A stretch of 64,000 nucleotides of DNA, taken from positions 1 to 64,000 of the forward strand of contig CACXUM010000009.1 of the NCBI GenBank assembly GCA_902770835.1. The letters run 5' to 3'. Under the pieces are notes generated by a model, which had not been told where the DNA came from, searched no databases, and was given only the letters and a program-made list of their open reading frames with translations. This document shows, piece after piece, positions 1 to 8,001 of the stretch; the stretch's first letter is position 1; each line of letters starts with the position of its first letter. The position numbers were made by a program, and so were the translations under genes. The stretch is from an uncultured Bacteroidia bacterium (GTDB lineage: Bacteria > Bacteroidota > Bacteroidia > Bacteroidales > F082).

Positions 1-883
1 AGGACTGCCCTGCGTTGAGGGTACGCACCAAAGTGCCGTCCCTGCGCACCTCGCAATGGTCTTTCATGGCTGTAACGCGCACATAATCAACAGGGCGGAG
101 AAAGGATTGCGTCACCACAAAATGGCGGCCCAAAGTGGACGCAGGCAGCATCACTTCTTCAGCATGGTCGATGTAGGGTGTGTTGAAATAAGGTACACCC
201 AAGCCTCGGTTGCCTGCAAACACGGCGATGGGGTTCCCGTCGCGGGAGGTCACGCGCGTTCCTGAAAAATTGCACAAATGCTCCGATTGCAACTGATAGA
301 CCTGCCCTGCATTTAAGGTCACCGAAAGAGGTTGGTTGGCCTGATGGCCGTTCATCGTTTCGCAACTCAACTGAAAATTCACGGTAGTGTTGTCCTCTGT
401 GGCAACGACGGACAAAACCGAGCGCACAAAATCATACGTTCCAAAATTCTCGTAGGTCTGCACTAAGTATTCGCTTCCCAATGTGTTGGTTGGCAAGGCT
501 TTGGATGTATCGAAACAGGCTCTTTCGTAATTGGCCACGACTACGGAAACAGGCTGTTTGGCCGTCACATGCAGGCCGATGTCAAGCACCGTATCCGAAA
601 GGTGCATCTCAAAAGCCTGTTCTAATGGAATGGGAATGTAGACGCTACATCCAGCCTCCACCGAAAAGTCTTCCTGCCAACCCGTGTTGGGGTTTGTCAC
701 GCTTCCCGTAGTTGACTCGTTGGCACTAATCCACAGGGCAGGCTCTGGGATTTCGCCTTCTCTGCTATTGGGCAACAGTGTCACCCAAAAATCGCGCCCA
801 GTAGTGACTTGGGCAAACGCAGACGCCGCATCCAATAATAGGAGCGCAAGCAGGGTGTAAATTCTAAGTCTTGCTTTTTCCAT
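1..883 (-). CDS. IgGFc-binding-like secreted surface protein, 5' part only
   Basis: The frame runs from the ATG at 883 to the window edge, 294 codons without a stop, so the C-terminus is outside. Residues 1-25 form a Sec signal peptide ending in SAFAQ. The mature part begins TTGRDFWVTLLPN and continues in short strand-like blocks (VYIPIP, PVSVVVANY, FAGNRGLGVPY). This is the pattern of the IgGFc-binding-protein N-terminal domain, found at the start of large exported Bacteroidota proteins and presumed to act in surface adhesion. A type IX sorting domain is common at the far end of such proteins but cannot be seen here. A TAATTTTGG promoter element lies 25 bases upstream of the start. The domain call is from memory of the family pattern. 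Confidence 0.72.
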   Translation of the reverse strand, partial: MEKARLRIYTLLALLLLDAASAFAQVTTGRDFWVTLLPNSREGEIPEPALWISANESTTGSVTNPNTGWQEDFSVEAGCSVYIPIPLEQAFEMHLSDTVLDIGLHVTAKQPVSVVVANYERACFDTSKALPTNTLGSEYLVQTYENFGTYDFVRSVLSVVATEDNTTVNFQLSCETMNGHQANQPLSVTLNAGQVYQLQSEHLCNFSGTRVTSRDGNPIAVFAGNRGLGVPYFNTPYIDHAEEVMLPASTLGRHFVVTQSFLRPVDYVRVTAMKDHCEVRRDGTLVRTLNAGQS

Positions 884-907
884 AGTGTTAAGAATTGGTA
901 TTTGCGT

Positions 908-916
908 CCAAAATTA
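908..916 (-). promoter_or_regulatory. Bacteroidota -7 element for the IgGFc-like gene
   Basis: TAATTTTGG on the minus strand matches TAnnTTTG and lies 25 bases before the ATG at 883. The rest of 884-1166 shows no gene; it is A+T-rich with short ACACAC tracts. Confidence 0.6.
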
Positions 917-1166
917 TAGCAAAAAACAACGCCATTTGCAAAAATCACACACACATTTCACACACATTTTGCGCGTTTTTGCCGCACAAAAGACACTTTT
1001 TCCCGAAAATTGGACGTTTTTGACAAAAAAGAGAAAGGGGAATCCCTCGGCAATCATTCAAACAATTGATCCATTTCCACCTCGTTTTGGACGATGCCCG
1101 CTTGGTGTGCTTTTAATTCTTCAACCCTTGCGAAATCTCGAAAAAAAAACCACTTTTCGCAACCCA

Positions 1167-2570
1167 TTAGCCCTCTTTCAGCATGTTTTTCAGGCAAGCC
1201 GAAAGGCTCTCTTCGGTACCGAGGGTTTTCTTGATTTTCGTGATGCGGTTGGTGAACGAGTTGTATTTCACGCCTTGCAGCACGGCCATCTCGGCATGGC
1301 TTAAGCCCGTCAGGGCAAGGCAGCAGGCGTTGAGGTCGGCGGGGCTGAGGTCGGGGAAGCGTGTCGCCAAACGGGTGGCGAAACCGCCAAACGCAGCGTC
1401 CACAGCGTCTTTCAAGGCCGCAAAGTCGGCTTGGCTCAAGGCCAAATGGGAAAAATCCTCCACATTTTTCGAGGAAATTTTGGGGGCATCGGTAGCCAAC
1501 CGTTGACGGATGCGCACGAAAATGTCCGACTGCTCAAACTGCGCCCAACCCGCCGCGAAAGAAGCATTGCGCCTTCTCCTCTGCTTGACGATTGCTGCAA
1601 CAACGATGGCCAACATCACCAAAGCCAAGCCGCTCCAAAGCAAGGCGGCCATTCGTTTCCGCAAGGCCTTTTCCTCCCGCAAAGCCTGCAATTGCGCATC
1701 GCGTTCCGCCTTGAACTGCTCGTATTGCTTTACGGCCAACATCCCGTCACTCACCCGCTCCGATTCGGCTTGCACATAGGTAGGGCTGAAAACATGAAAC
1801 ATTGCCGCACTGTCGGGTTGGTTTTCCTCTTCATAAATCTGCCCCAAGAGCGACATGACGGCTCCGCGTTTCACATCATCGAAATCGGCCACCATCACCT
1901 TCAGTAGATACGGCTTCGCCGCTGCATGGAAATTGGCGAAAAACAGGTTGATTCCAATGCCTATCGAATCGTTTTTGGTGTCCATACCGCGCCGTGCCTT
2001 GAAGTCGATAATTTGTTTTTGCACCATCACACAAGAGTCGATTTCTCCCTTGTCGTAATACAGACACGACAACAGAAATCGGGCGCTGATATAATCCTCC
2101 GCATCGCCTGAAACGGTGTCTATCAACGGCATCACACGGTTGAGATAAAACGAGGCGGAATCGCTTTCTTGGATGACTTCCAAGGCATCTGCCAATTGCA
2201 GGCTTGATTTGATGATCCAAGCGGTGTCGGGGATGGCGGTCTGATAACGCAAAGCCTGTCGCAGTGCGTCAATTTCAGCGTTAGTTTCCATCTTTGGCTT
2301 GAAAACATTCGCCATCTGGAAATACGCCTTCGAGGTGAGTAGCATCTCGTCCTCCGTCATGTCCTCGGGCAGTCGTTCCAAACGGTTGGCCACGGCAAAG
2401 AAATGCGGAAGCGCTTCTATCAAATCGTCATTTTGAAGGCAAATGAAACCGCTATCATACTCGATTTGAGCATTTTGCACGGCTTCGATTGAATGTCGTC
2501 TTGTTGTTTTGCCACAGGCGAGACAAAACAACAAGGCGAAAAACAATACTATCTGCCATGCGGCTTTCAT
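1167..2570 (-). CDS. TPR protein with membrane helix and C-terminal LuxR-like HTH
   Basis: 467 aa. The N-terminus is a signal peptide with a lipobox-like end (LAC, Cys19). Residues about 30-270 are helical TPR-like repeats. A coiled coil at about 275-303 (KAERDAQLQALREEKALRKRM) leads into one strong transmembrane helix at 308-329, followed by RRRR. The last 60 residues (LSPADLNACCLALTGLSHAEMA...KYNSFTNRITKIKKTL) resemble the LuxR-type helix-turn-helix found in Bacteroidota TPR regulators. This predicts a periplasmic sensor, a membrane crossing and a cytoplasmic DNA-binding tail, although the lipobox would be an odd addition. It starts 25 bases after the upstream barrel gene and is probably co-transcribed with it. 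Ligand and targets are unknown. Confidence 0.75.
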   Translation of the reverse strand: MKAAWQIVLFFALLFCLACGKTTRRHSIEAVQNAQIEYDSGFICLQNDDLIEALPHFFAVANRLERLPEDMTEDEMLLTSKAYFQMANVFKPKMETNAEIDALRQALRYQTAIPDTAWIIKSSLQLADALEVIQESDSASFYLNRVMPLIDTVSGDAEDYISARFLLSCLYYDKGEIDSCVMVQKQIIDFKARRGMDTKNDSIGIGINLFFANFHAAAKPYLLKVMVADFDDVKRGAVMSLLGQIYEEENQPDSAAMFHVFSPTYVQAESERVSDGMLAVKQYEQFKAERDAQLQALREEKALRKRMAALLWSGLALVMLAIVVAAIVKQRRRRNASFAAGWAQFEQSDIFVRIRQRLATDAPKISSKNVEDFSHLALSQADFAALKDAVDAAFGGFATRLATRFPDLSPADLNACCLALTGLSHAEMAVLQGVKYNSFTNRITKIKKTLGTEESLSACLKNMLKEG

Positions 2571-2595
2571 GCAACAGAATCAGAGGGGAGTCACC

Positions 2596-3924
2596 TCAGA
2601 AAATATAATTGAACCCAACGAAAATCTTGACCTTTTCGCCGTCGCGCGGGTCAAGGGCGCGACCTGCATCCACGCCGAGAATCATGTTGCGGTTCATGAT
2701 GATTTTGAAGCCAAGACCCGCGCTGGTATGGATGCCTTCCTTGTCGCCACTGTACAATTCAACATTTTCAATGTCAGCCTCTTTCAGTTCCTTTTCGCGG
2801 AAAGGCTGGATAATCATGCCCGCATCGAAAAAGGGCGACAAAGCCAGTTGCCAGTTTTGGTTGATGAACTTGAAATCAAGGAAATGCCAGCGCAGTTCGG
2901 CATTGCCCAACACGAAGCCATCGCCGAGAACGCCGTTGCGGTTCACGCCGCGCATGGTGACCACGCCGCCCAAACCTTCCGTGTACATCTTCTGGAAGAA
3001 GGGTGTATTGATGTTGTTGATCATGTACCAAGGCACGTTGCCTGCAATCTTGTGCTGCACACCCAAACGATAGGCAAAAGTCAGCTTGTCCTTATAGAGT
3101 GGAACATAATGCCGCCACATAAAGGTCTGTATCAAGCTGTTATAGCCATTCCCATCGATAAAATCGGAAGAGCCGGTGAGGGTGTATTCGGCATAAATGC
3201 CCTTCGATGGGTCGCTGTTGTGGTCGCGGCTGTCGTAGTTGAGGCCGAGGCGCAGTTGGGCGATGTTGCCGCCGTTTTTCTCGTTTTCCTTGATGATGCC
3301 TGCGCTCACATAGTTCTCGTAGAGCGTCACTTGGCCCTCATAGCCTTCGAGGTTGATTCTGTCAGTCGCAACATTGTAGTAAGCCAAACCAGCCACCCAG
3401 TTCAGATTGGGAACAAAGAACAATGGGCGTTGCATGGAGCCGACAAAACGGAGCGTGTTGCGCTTGATGAAATGGTAGCCGCTCTTGGTCTCGACCAATT
3501 CGGCATACGGGTCGAAAACGCTGGCCTCAAAGCCGTTGAAGCCGAAGAACTCAAACTTCTTGGAGTAGTTGTAGGTTAGGTCGAAAAAGAGTTTGGTGTC
3601 CTTGATCAGATAAGGCATGTCGGCGTAGAAACGGAACACGCCCGAGCCTTTCGTGTAGCGCGAAACCTCCACATTGAACTTGTAGTTGTATCGCGGATAG
3701 CGTGTGCCATCGCCGAAGTTGAAGAAGTCGACGCAGGCACCGTATTGGAAGCCCAAGTCGCTGTCGAAGCCCACCACGGGCAGCGGGCCAATGTTCCAAC
3801 CCGTCTTGATGATTTCGCCTTTTTCGTTGTAGGTCTTTTCTTTCTTGGCTTTCTTTGGCTTGTCTTGGGCAAAACCGCCCGCAGCCAACAGCAGGGCGAG
3901 CATTAATAACAAGGTCTTTTTCAT
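2596..3924 (-). CDS. Omp85/BamA-like outer-membrane barrel protein without POTRA domains
   Basis: 442 aa. Signal peptide (MKKTLLLMLALLLAAGGFAQ), then a short Lys-rich segment and a run of alternating strands to the end. Strand motifs include RLGLNYDSRDHNSDPSKGIYAEYTL, GGVVTMRGVNRNG and a final GFNYIF. The terminal Phe is the usual signal for outer-membrane assembly. The barrel fits the surface-antigen D15/Omp85 superfamily, but no POTRA-sized N-terminal region is present, so this is a stand-alone barrel rather than BamA. It heads a two-gene transcript with the TPR/HTH gene. Its own -7 element is at 3946-3954. Substrate is unknown. Confidence 0.8.
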   Translation of the reverse strand: MKKTLLLMLALLLAAGGFAQDKPKKAKKEKTYNEKGEIIKTGWNIGPLPVVGFDSDLGFQYGACVDFFNFGDGTRYPRYNYKFNVEVSRYTKGSGVFRFYADMPYLIKDTKLFFDLTYNYSKKFEFFGFNGFEASVFDPYAELVETKSGYHFIKRNTLRFVGSMQRPLFFVPNLNWVAGLAYYNVATDRINLEGYEGQVTLYENYVSAGIIKENEKNGGNIAQLRLGLNYDSRDHNSDPSKGIYAEYTLTGSSDFIDGNGYNSLIQTFMWRHYVPLYKDKLTFAYRLGVQHKIAGNVPWYMINNINTPFFQKMYTEGLGGVVTMRGVNRNGVLGDGFVLGNAELRWHFLDFKFINQNWQLALSPFFDAGMIIQPFREKELKEADIENVELYSGDKEGIHTSAGLGFKIIMNRNMILGVDAGRALDPRDGEKVKIFVGFNYIF

Positions 3925-3945
3925 ATTGAAATCGGTTTATTGGTT

Positions 3946-3954
3946 GCAAAAGTA
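3946..3954 (-). promoter_or_regulatory. -7 element for the Omp85-like gene
   Basis: TACTTTTGC on the minus strand, 21 bases upstream of the ATG at 3924. It is divergent from the mntP promoter about 35 bases away. Confidence 0.7.
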
Positions 3955-3970
3955 TGGTTTTTATCGATTG

Positions 3971-3994
3971 TAGCCAAAAATAATCTATTTTTGC
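3971..3994 (+). promoter_or_regulatory. mntP promoter with a TAGCCAAAAATAAT half-site
   Basis: TATTTTTGC at 3986-3994 is the -7 element. Directly upstream at 3971-3984 is TAGCCAAAAATAAT, the same 14-mer found in the inverted repeats that flank the decayed ATPase gene at 32 kb. No manganese (yybP-ykoY) riboswitch fits in the roughly 35-base leader. Confidence 0.65.
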
Positions 3995-4033
3995 GCCCCA
4001 AATCGAAGATTTAACGGTGTTAAAACAAGCGAA

Positions 4034-4600
4034 ATGAGTTTCCTCGAATTGTTGCTGATTGCCGTGGGGCTTTCCATGGACGCTTTTTCGGTGTCGGTCT
4101 GCAAAGGCTTGACTACCAGAAAATTCTCCTTGCGCATAGCCCTGACTTGTGGCCTTTGGTTTGGCTTCTTTCAGGCCTTGATGCCCGTCGTCGGTTATTT
4201 TTTGGGTGAGCAGTTTCAGGGATTGATAGATGCTTTCGGCCAATGGATTGCTTTCGGGTTGCTTGCCCTCATCGGTGCCAACATGATTCGTGAGGCATAC
4301 TCGAAAGAGGAGGATGCTCCGACTGATAATTCATTGGGTGTCAGGACAATGCTGCTTTTGGCCGTGGCCACCAGTATTGATGCCTTGGCTGTAGGTATTA
4401 CTTTTGCTTGCATTGAGGTCGAAATCTGGTCATCGGTTATGGTTATCGGCCTGACCACCTTCGTTTTCTCCGTTTTGGGCGTGAGAATCGGAAATGTTTT
4501 TGGCTCGAAATTCAAGAAAAACGCCGAGGTTTTTGGAGGTATCATATTGATTCTCATTGGTTTGAAAATCCTTTTGGAACATTCAGGCATAGTTGCTTGA
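4034..4600 (+). CDS. mntP: Manganese efflux pump MntP
   Basis: 188 aa, the usual MntP length, with six hydrophobic helices. The two repeated halves each carry the conserved acidic motif: [12 protein letters not shown] near residue 16 and [11 protein letters not shown] near residue 117. MntP exports Mn(II) across the inner membrane and protects against manganese excess. The gene is monocistronic, divergent from the barrel gene, and followed by the tRNA-Pro promoter. No riboswitch is visible, so regulation probably acts at the promoter. Confidence 0.93.
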   Translation: MSFLELLLIAVGLSMDAFSVSVCKGLTTRKFSLRIALTCGLWFGFFQALMPVVGYFLGEQFQGLIDAFGQWIAFGLLALIGANMIREAYSKEEDAPTDNSLGVRTMLLLAVATSIDALAVGITFACIEVEIWSSVMVIGLTTFVFSVLGVRIGNVFGSKFKKNAEVFGGIILILIGLKILLEHSGIVA

Positions 4601-4628
4601 TGGCAAAAGCGAAAAAACTGACAAACAT

Positions 4629-4663
4629 TTTGCACACCATATTGAAAAAATGTGTAATTTTGC
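4629..4663 (+). promoter_or_regulatory. Promoter of tRNA-Pro
   Basis: TTTG at 4629-4632 (-33) and TAATTTTGC at 4655-4663 (-7), 22 bases apart, 14 bases before the tRNA 5' end. Confidence 0.7.
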
Positions 4664-4677
4664 AGCGCAAAACGGTT

Positions 4678-4750
4678 CGGGATGTAGCGCAGCCCGGTAG
4701 CGCGCTTCGTTCGGGACGAAGAGGCCGCAAGTTCGAATCTTGTCATCCCG
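4678..4750 (+). tRNA. tRNA-Pro (anticodon CGG)
   Basis: A full cloverleaf can be drawn: acceptor CGGGATG/CATCCCG, D-stem GCGC/GCGC, anticodon stem CTTCG/CGAAG with loop TTCGGGA (anticodon CGG at 4712-4714), and T-stem GCAAG/CTTGT with TTCGAAT. CCA is not encoded. The base after the acceptor stem is C (4751), because a perfect 50-bp copy of 4701-4750 follows at once. The A expected as discriminator of a bacterial tRNA-Pro appears only after the second copy (4801). Whether the first unit is processed and charged normally is open. Confidence 0.85.
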
Positions 4751-4800
4751 CGCGCTTCGTTCGGGACGAAGAGGCCGCAAGTTCGAATCTTGTCATCCCG
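4701..4800 (+). repeat. Perfect 50-bp tandem duplication of the tRNA-Pro 3' part
   Basis: 4701-4750 and 4751-4800 are identical. The unit runs from the D-stem 3' strand through the anticodon arm, T-arm and acceptor 3' strand. The second copy has no 5' acceptor strand of its own, so it is a tRNA fragment. Confidence 0.95.
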
Positions 4801-4809
4801 ACTTTGTCA

Positions 4810-4838
4810 CACCAGTCTGATTTTCAGGCTGGTTTTTT
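4810..4838 (+). terminator. Terminator after tRNA-Pro
   Basis: A 10-bp stem ACCAGTCTGA/TCAGGCTGGT (one T-G pair) is followed by TTTTTT. Confidence 0.85.
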
Positions 4839-4850
4839 CATAAATGCGGC

Positions 4851-4910
4851 GTTTCGACAGGCTCAACGACCTCGGTTTTGCAGGTCCCTGAGCTTGTCGA
4901 AGGGTCGTCC
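4851..4910. repeat. Dispersed palindromic repeat (TTTCGACAGGCTCA family)
   Basis: Inverted arms GTTTCGACAGGCTCAACGACC and GGTCCCTGAGCTTGTCGAAGG around a short loop. Relatives lie at 8341-8398 (inside the PHP gene), 18420-18441 (one arm) and 23016-23059. Confidence 0.85.
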
Positions 4911-4923
4911 TAAAGAGTATAAG

Positions 4924-6171
4924 ATGAAACAAAACATCGAAATCATGGCTCCCGTTGGCTCGTATGAAGCCTTGGCAGCCGCCATACAAGCCGGTGCAGG
5001 AAGCGTTTATTTCGGCATCGGCAAACTCAACATGCGCTCGCGCTCGGCGAAGAATTTCACCTTGGACGACCTGCGCCAACTCGCCGAAACCTGCAACGAG
5101 AACGGCGTAAAGAGTTATGTCACAGTGAATACGGTGATTTACGACGAGGAAATGGAGGAGATGCACCAATTGCTTGACGCGATTAAGGCCAACGGCATTT
5201 CGGCCATCATCGCCTCCGACCAAAGCGTCATCCAATATGCCCGGAAAATCGGCGTGGAGGTACACATGTCGACGCAATGCAACATCACCAATTTGGAAGC
5301 CGTGTGCTACTATTCGCAGTTCGCGGATGTGATGGTGACCGCCCGCGAGTTGAACATCGACCAAGTTCGTTATATCACCGAACAAATTGAGAAACAGCAG
5401 ATTCGCGGCCCGCACGGCGACTTGGTGCGCATCGAGGTGTTTTGCCACGGAGCTTTGTGCATGGCCATTTCGGGCAAGTGCAACCTCAGCCAAGACCTGT
5501 TCAATTCTTCCTCCAACCGTGGCGCTTGCTTGCAATTGTGCAGACGTGGCTACGATGTGCGCGAGCGCGAAGAAGGCTACGAATTAGCCCTTGACAATGA
5601 ATACATTATGTCACCCAAAGACCTCTGCACCCTACCCTTCCTTGACAGGGTTTTGGACGCTGGGGTCGAAGTCTTGAAAATCGAAGGCCGAGGCCGCTCG
5701 GCGGAATACACCAAGATGACGGTTTCGGTCTATAGCGAGGCGGTGAAGGCCATCCGCGAAGGCACGTTCACGCAAGAGAAAATCGACGCTTGGATGAAGC
5801 GACTGAAAAGCGTCTATAACCGTGGTTTCTGGGACGGCTATTATTTGGGTCGGCGCACCTTCGAGTGGTCGAAGCAATACGGCTCTCAAGCCACCCAAAC
5901 CAAGGAATATATCGGCCTGATTACCAACTACTACAGCAAATTGGGCGTGGCCGAAATCCGAATGGACAGCCACGACCTCAAACTCGGCGAACAAATCATG
6001 ATTATCGGTCCGACCACCGGTGTTTATGAAGACACTTTGAGCGAAATCCGCGTGGATTTAGGCAATGTGCAGCAAACCGTCAAAGGCGAGCTGTGTTCGA
6101 TTCCCGTGAAGTCGTTGGTAAGGCGGGGAGATAAAGTTTATAAAGTAGTTGATAGTTGTTTAGTTGATTAG
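4924..6171 (+). CDS. U32-family protein, TrhP-like
   Basis: 415 aa. It begins MKQNIEIMAPVGSYEAL, the normal start of peptidase-U32 proteins; the frame stays open upstream through the tRNA, but that part is not coding. The core Cys motif is present: FCHGALCMAISGKCNLSQ, then SSNRGACLQLCRR. Despite the family name, characterised members with this core (TrhP/YegQ, RlhA/YdcP) hydroxylate tRNA or 23S rRNA bases using an iron-sulfur centre and prephenate. At this length, TrhP (5-hydroxyuridine in tRNA position 34) is the closer match. The last codons (VYKVVDSCLVD) run into a TAGTTGAT simple repeat. No clear -7 element was seen upstream. Confidence 0.85.
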   Translation: MKQNIEIMAPVGSYEALAAAIQAGAGSVYFGIGKLNMRSRSAKNFTLDDLRQLAETCNENGVKSYVTVNTVIYDEEMEEMHQLLDAIKANGISAIIASDQSVIQYARKIGVEVHMSTQCNITNLEAVCYYSQFADVMVTARELNIDQVRYITEQIEKQQIRGPHGDLVRIEVFCHGALCMAISGKCNLSQDLFNSSSNRGACLQLCRRGYDVREREEGYELALDNEYIMSPKDLCTLPFLDRVLDAGVEVLKIEGRGRSAEYTKMTVSVYSEAVKAIREGTFTQEKIDAWMKRLKSVYNRGFWDGYYLGRRTFEWSKQYGSQATQTKEYIGLITNYYSKLGVAEIRMDSHDLKLGEQIMIIGPTTGVYEDTLSEIRVDLGNVQQTVKGELCSIPVKSLVRRGDKVYKVVDSCLVD

Positions 6172-6191
6172 TTGATTAGTTGATAGTTAGC
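6144..6191. repeat. Short tandem repeat (TAGTTGAT type)
   Basis: Several imperfect copies of TAGTTGAT/TAGTTGATTAG overlap the last codons and stop of the U32 gene. This low-complexity tract may have replaced the original 3' end. Confidence 0.7.
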
Positions 6192-6254
6192 GTCGATATG
6201 GATTAATCCTAAATGAAAAATTATCGAGAAATCCGCTCGTTTCGGGATTTTTGG

Positions 6255-6263
6255 TATTTTTGC
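6255..6263 (+). promoter_or_regulatory. -7 element of DUF4160/DUF2442 pair 1
   Basis: TATTTTTGC within a stretch nearly identical to the one before the second pair (CGGGATTTTTG-TATTTTTGCGG). It rules out the upstream ATG at 6213 and supports the start at 6282. Confidence 0.7.
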
Positions 6264-6281
6264 GGAAAATATTCCATTATT

Positions 6282-6551
6282 ATGGCTGTACTGACAATGT
6301 TTTATGGAATCATTATTTCCATGTATTATTACGACAACCGTCAGCATCATTTTCCTCATGTCCATGTCAAGTGCCAGGACAAGGAGGCGGTGATAAGGAT
6401 TCCTGATGGTGAGATAATTGAAGGCGAACTTCCTTCCGGGAAAAACAAACTCGTTCAGGCATGGATGGAAATTCATAAGGATGAACTCATGGCGGATTGG
6501 GACTTGGCTTCCAACGGCACCAATGTCTTCCAAATAGAACCTTTAAAATAA
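6282..6551 (+). CDS. DUF4160 protein (pair 1)
   Basis: 89 aa from the ATG at 6282; an in-frame ATG at 6213 lies upstream of the promoter. The family motif is MYYYDNRQHHFPHVHVKCQDKEAVI, with the clustered histidines (HHFPHVHV). DUF4160 proteins almost always pair with DUF2442, as here, six bases downstream. The pairing and small size resemble a type II toxin-antitoxin module, but the activity is not established. A second pair lies 2.7 kb further on. Confidence 0.8.
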   Translation: MAVLTMFYGIIISMYYYDNRQHHFPHVHVKCQDKEAVIRIPDGEIIEGELPSGKNKLVQAWMEIHKDELMADWDLASNGTNVFQIEPLK

Positions 6552-6557
6552 GCAGAA

Positions 6558-6794
6558 ATGAACCCTCGTGTAAAATCGGTGAAGGCGGAAGGCAATTACG
6601 TTTTGCTGTTGGAGTTTGTCAACGGCGAAAAAAAACGCTTTGATGTTTCTCCTTATATTGGGAAAGGTGTTTTCGCCCCACTTTCCGATGAGTCGTTTTT
6701 TCGGAAAGTAAATGTCTTCTTGGGCAGCATCCAATGGCCTAATGGTGCCGACCTTTGCCCTGATACATTGTATTTGGATTCAATAACTGTATAA
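6558..6794 (+). CDS. DUF2442 protein (pair 1)
   Basis: 78 aa: NPRVKSVKAEGNYVLLLEFVNGEKKRFDVSPYI...SIQWPNGADLCPDTLYLDSI. This is the complete DUF2442 fold pattern (small beta protein ending in WPNGADL-P-TLY). It is the translational partner of the DUF4160 gene just upstream and a putative antitoxin or partner. No DNA-binding motif is evident. The next gene begins 10 bases after its stop and may be reached by read-through. Confidence 0.82.
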   Translation: MNPRVKSVKAEGNYVLLLEFVNGEKKRFDVSPYIGKGVFAPLSDESFFRKVNVFLGSIQWPNGADLCPDTLYLDSITV

Positions 6795-6804
6795 ATCTAA
6801 CATT

Positions 6805-7995
6805 ATGAAAAAATTGCTATTATTCTTGTTATCAATCTGTTGCGCAATCCCAGCAAAGGCGCAAAATGTCAACAACTACAATCAAAAGTTGGACAGCGTG
6901 TATTATGGCAGTGGCGTTGAGCGTCTGCAATATGATGACAGGTACAATTGTACTAAAATCCAGCTTGTTGAATATGGCGTTAACGGACAAGAAATAGTGT
7001 TCTCCACCAAGGAATACACCTACGATGAACTGAACCGCGTCATCAGAGACGAATATACGGAAATGACAGGTTTTTACAACCTATACGAAAACTCTTACAA
7101 CGAGCAAGGTTTGGTAGCCCAAAAGATTCGCACCATGAAATACTACGATGAATATGTGGAAATTTATAAGTACACTTATGAATACGATACTAATGGTAAC
7201 TTGTTGATACACAAAGGATATTGGCTAGAAGATAACAACGAATGGACAGAAAGCTACAGGCATGAGTATTTTTATGCTGATGGGTTGTTGGTCACCATCA
7301 AACGTTATTCTAGCACTTCCAATTGGAACAATGTGACGAATTATTATTATAACGAGCAAGGGCTTTGTGTTGAAAAAATCACTAAAAATGGTTCTGAGGT
7401 GACGGACAAAGTCTTATACACCTACGAGGAATCGGGGCGAAAAACTTCGGAAACCAAGATGAGTTTAGAAGAACAGGAACTGGTTTTTACCAAAAAAACG
7501 GAATGGGAGTTCGATGCGGAAGGCAATTGCGCCAATCTTACCTATTTTGAGTACAACAAATACGACGAGAATTGGCTCTTCTTTTCATCTTTCCAATATG
7601 CTTACGACCTCTCCAATCCCATTAATGGCATCGCTGGATTTTCGACCTACTGGGATAACTCCCGTTTTGAACCCAAATACAAGATTCTGAACTATCAAAA
7701 GCTTGATGATTATGAGTATAGTTATACGGTAACCTTCCACTATTCGGAAACTACGGGTGTTGAAGAAAACAGCGGAAACCTTGTATGCATTTGGCCCAAT
7801 CCCGTTAGCGAAATGCTTCATCTTGATATTGAAAATCCGAAGCAAGTGGAAATCTTAACCTTGGACGGCAAGTTGGTGCTGACATCAAAAAATGCCAACC
7901 CTATCTGCGTAAGTGGCTTATCCCAAGGATGTTACCTGTTGAAAATCACCCTATCTGACGGGAACATGTCTTTCCAAAAGTTTGTGAAGGAATAA
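6805..7995 (+). CDS. Secreted YD-repeat-like protein with type IX sorting domain
   Basis: 396 aa. Signal peptide to about residue 19 (AIPAKAQ). Residues 25-310 are tandem 30-45-residue units of the form YTYDELNRV, YNEQGLVAQKI, YEYDTNGNLLIHKGY, YYNEQGLCVEKI, WEFDAEGNCANL, similar to the RHS/YD-type repeats found in many Bacteroidota exported proteins. The last about 80 residues (VCIWPNPVSEMLHLDI...LTLDGKLV...GCYLLKITL...FQKFVKE) form a type IX type-A sorting domain. It is therefore exported through the Sec and type IX systems. Function is unknown. It sits between the DUF2442 and PHP genes with gaps of 10 and 6 bases. Confidence 0.8.
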   Translation: MKKLLLFLLSICCAIPAKAQNVNNYNQKLDSVYYGSGVERLQYDDRYNCTKIQLVEYGVNGQEIVFSTKEYTYDELNRVIRDEYTEMTGFYNLYENSYNEQGLVAQKIRTMKYYDEYVEIYKYTYEYDTNGNLLIHKGYWLEDNNEWTESYRHEYFYADGLLVTIKRYSSTSNWNNVTNYYYNEQGLCVEKITKNGSEVTDKVLYTYEESGRKTSETKMSLEEQELVFTKKTEWEFDAEGNCANLTYFEYNKYDENWLFFSSFQYAYDLSNPINGIAGFSTYWDNSRFEPKYKILNYQKLDDYEYSYTVTFHYSETTGVEENSGNLVCIWPNPVSEMLHLDIENPKQVEILTLDGKLVLTSKNANPICVSGLSQGCYLLKITLSDGNMSFQKFVKE

Positions 7996-8001
7996 CTTAT
8001 C

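Noticed and set aside
2509..3579. 356-codon open frame antisense to the Omp85-like gene
   Set aside because: The opposite strand encodes a clear barrel with signal peptide and promoter. The antisense product has no recognisable features.
4001..4033. Manganese riboswitch before mntP
   Set aside because: The leader between the -7 element and the ATG is about 35 bases, too short for a yybP-ykoY element.
4678..4801. Two complete tandem tRNA-Pro genes
   Set aside because: The second unit lacks the 5' acceptor strand and most of the D-arm, so only one full cloverleaf can form.
4597..4923. Open frame upstream of the first U32 gene running through tRNA-Pro
   Set aside because: It crosses a tRNA, its duplication, a terminator and a repeat. 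U32 homology begins at the ATG at 4924.
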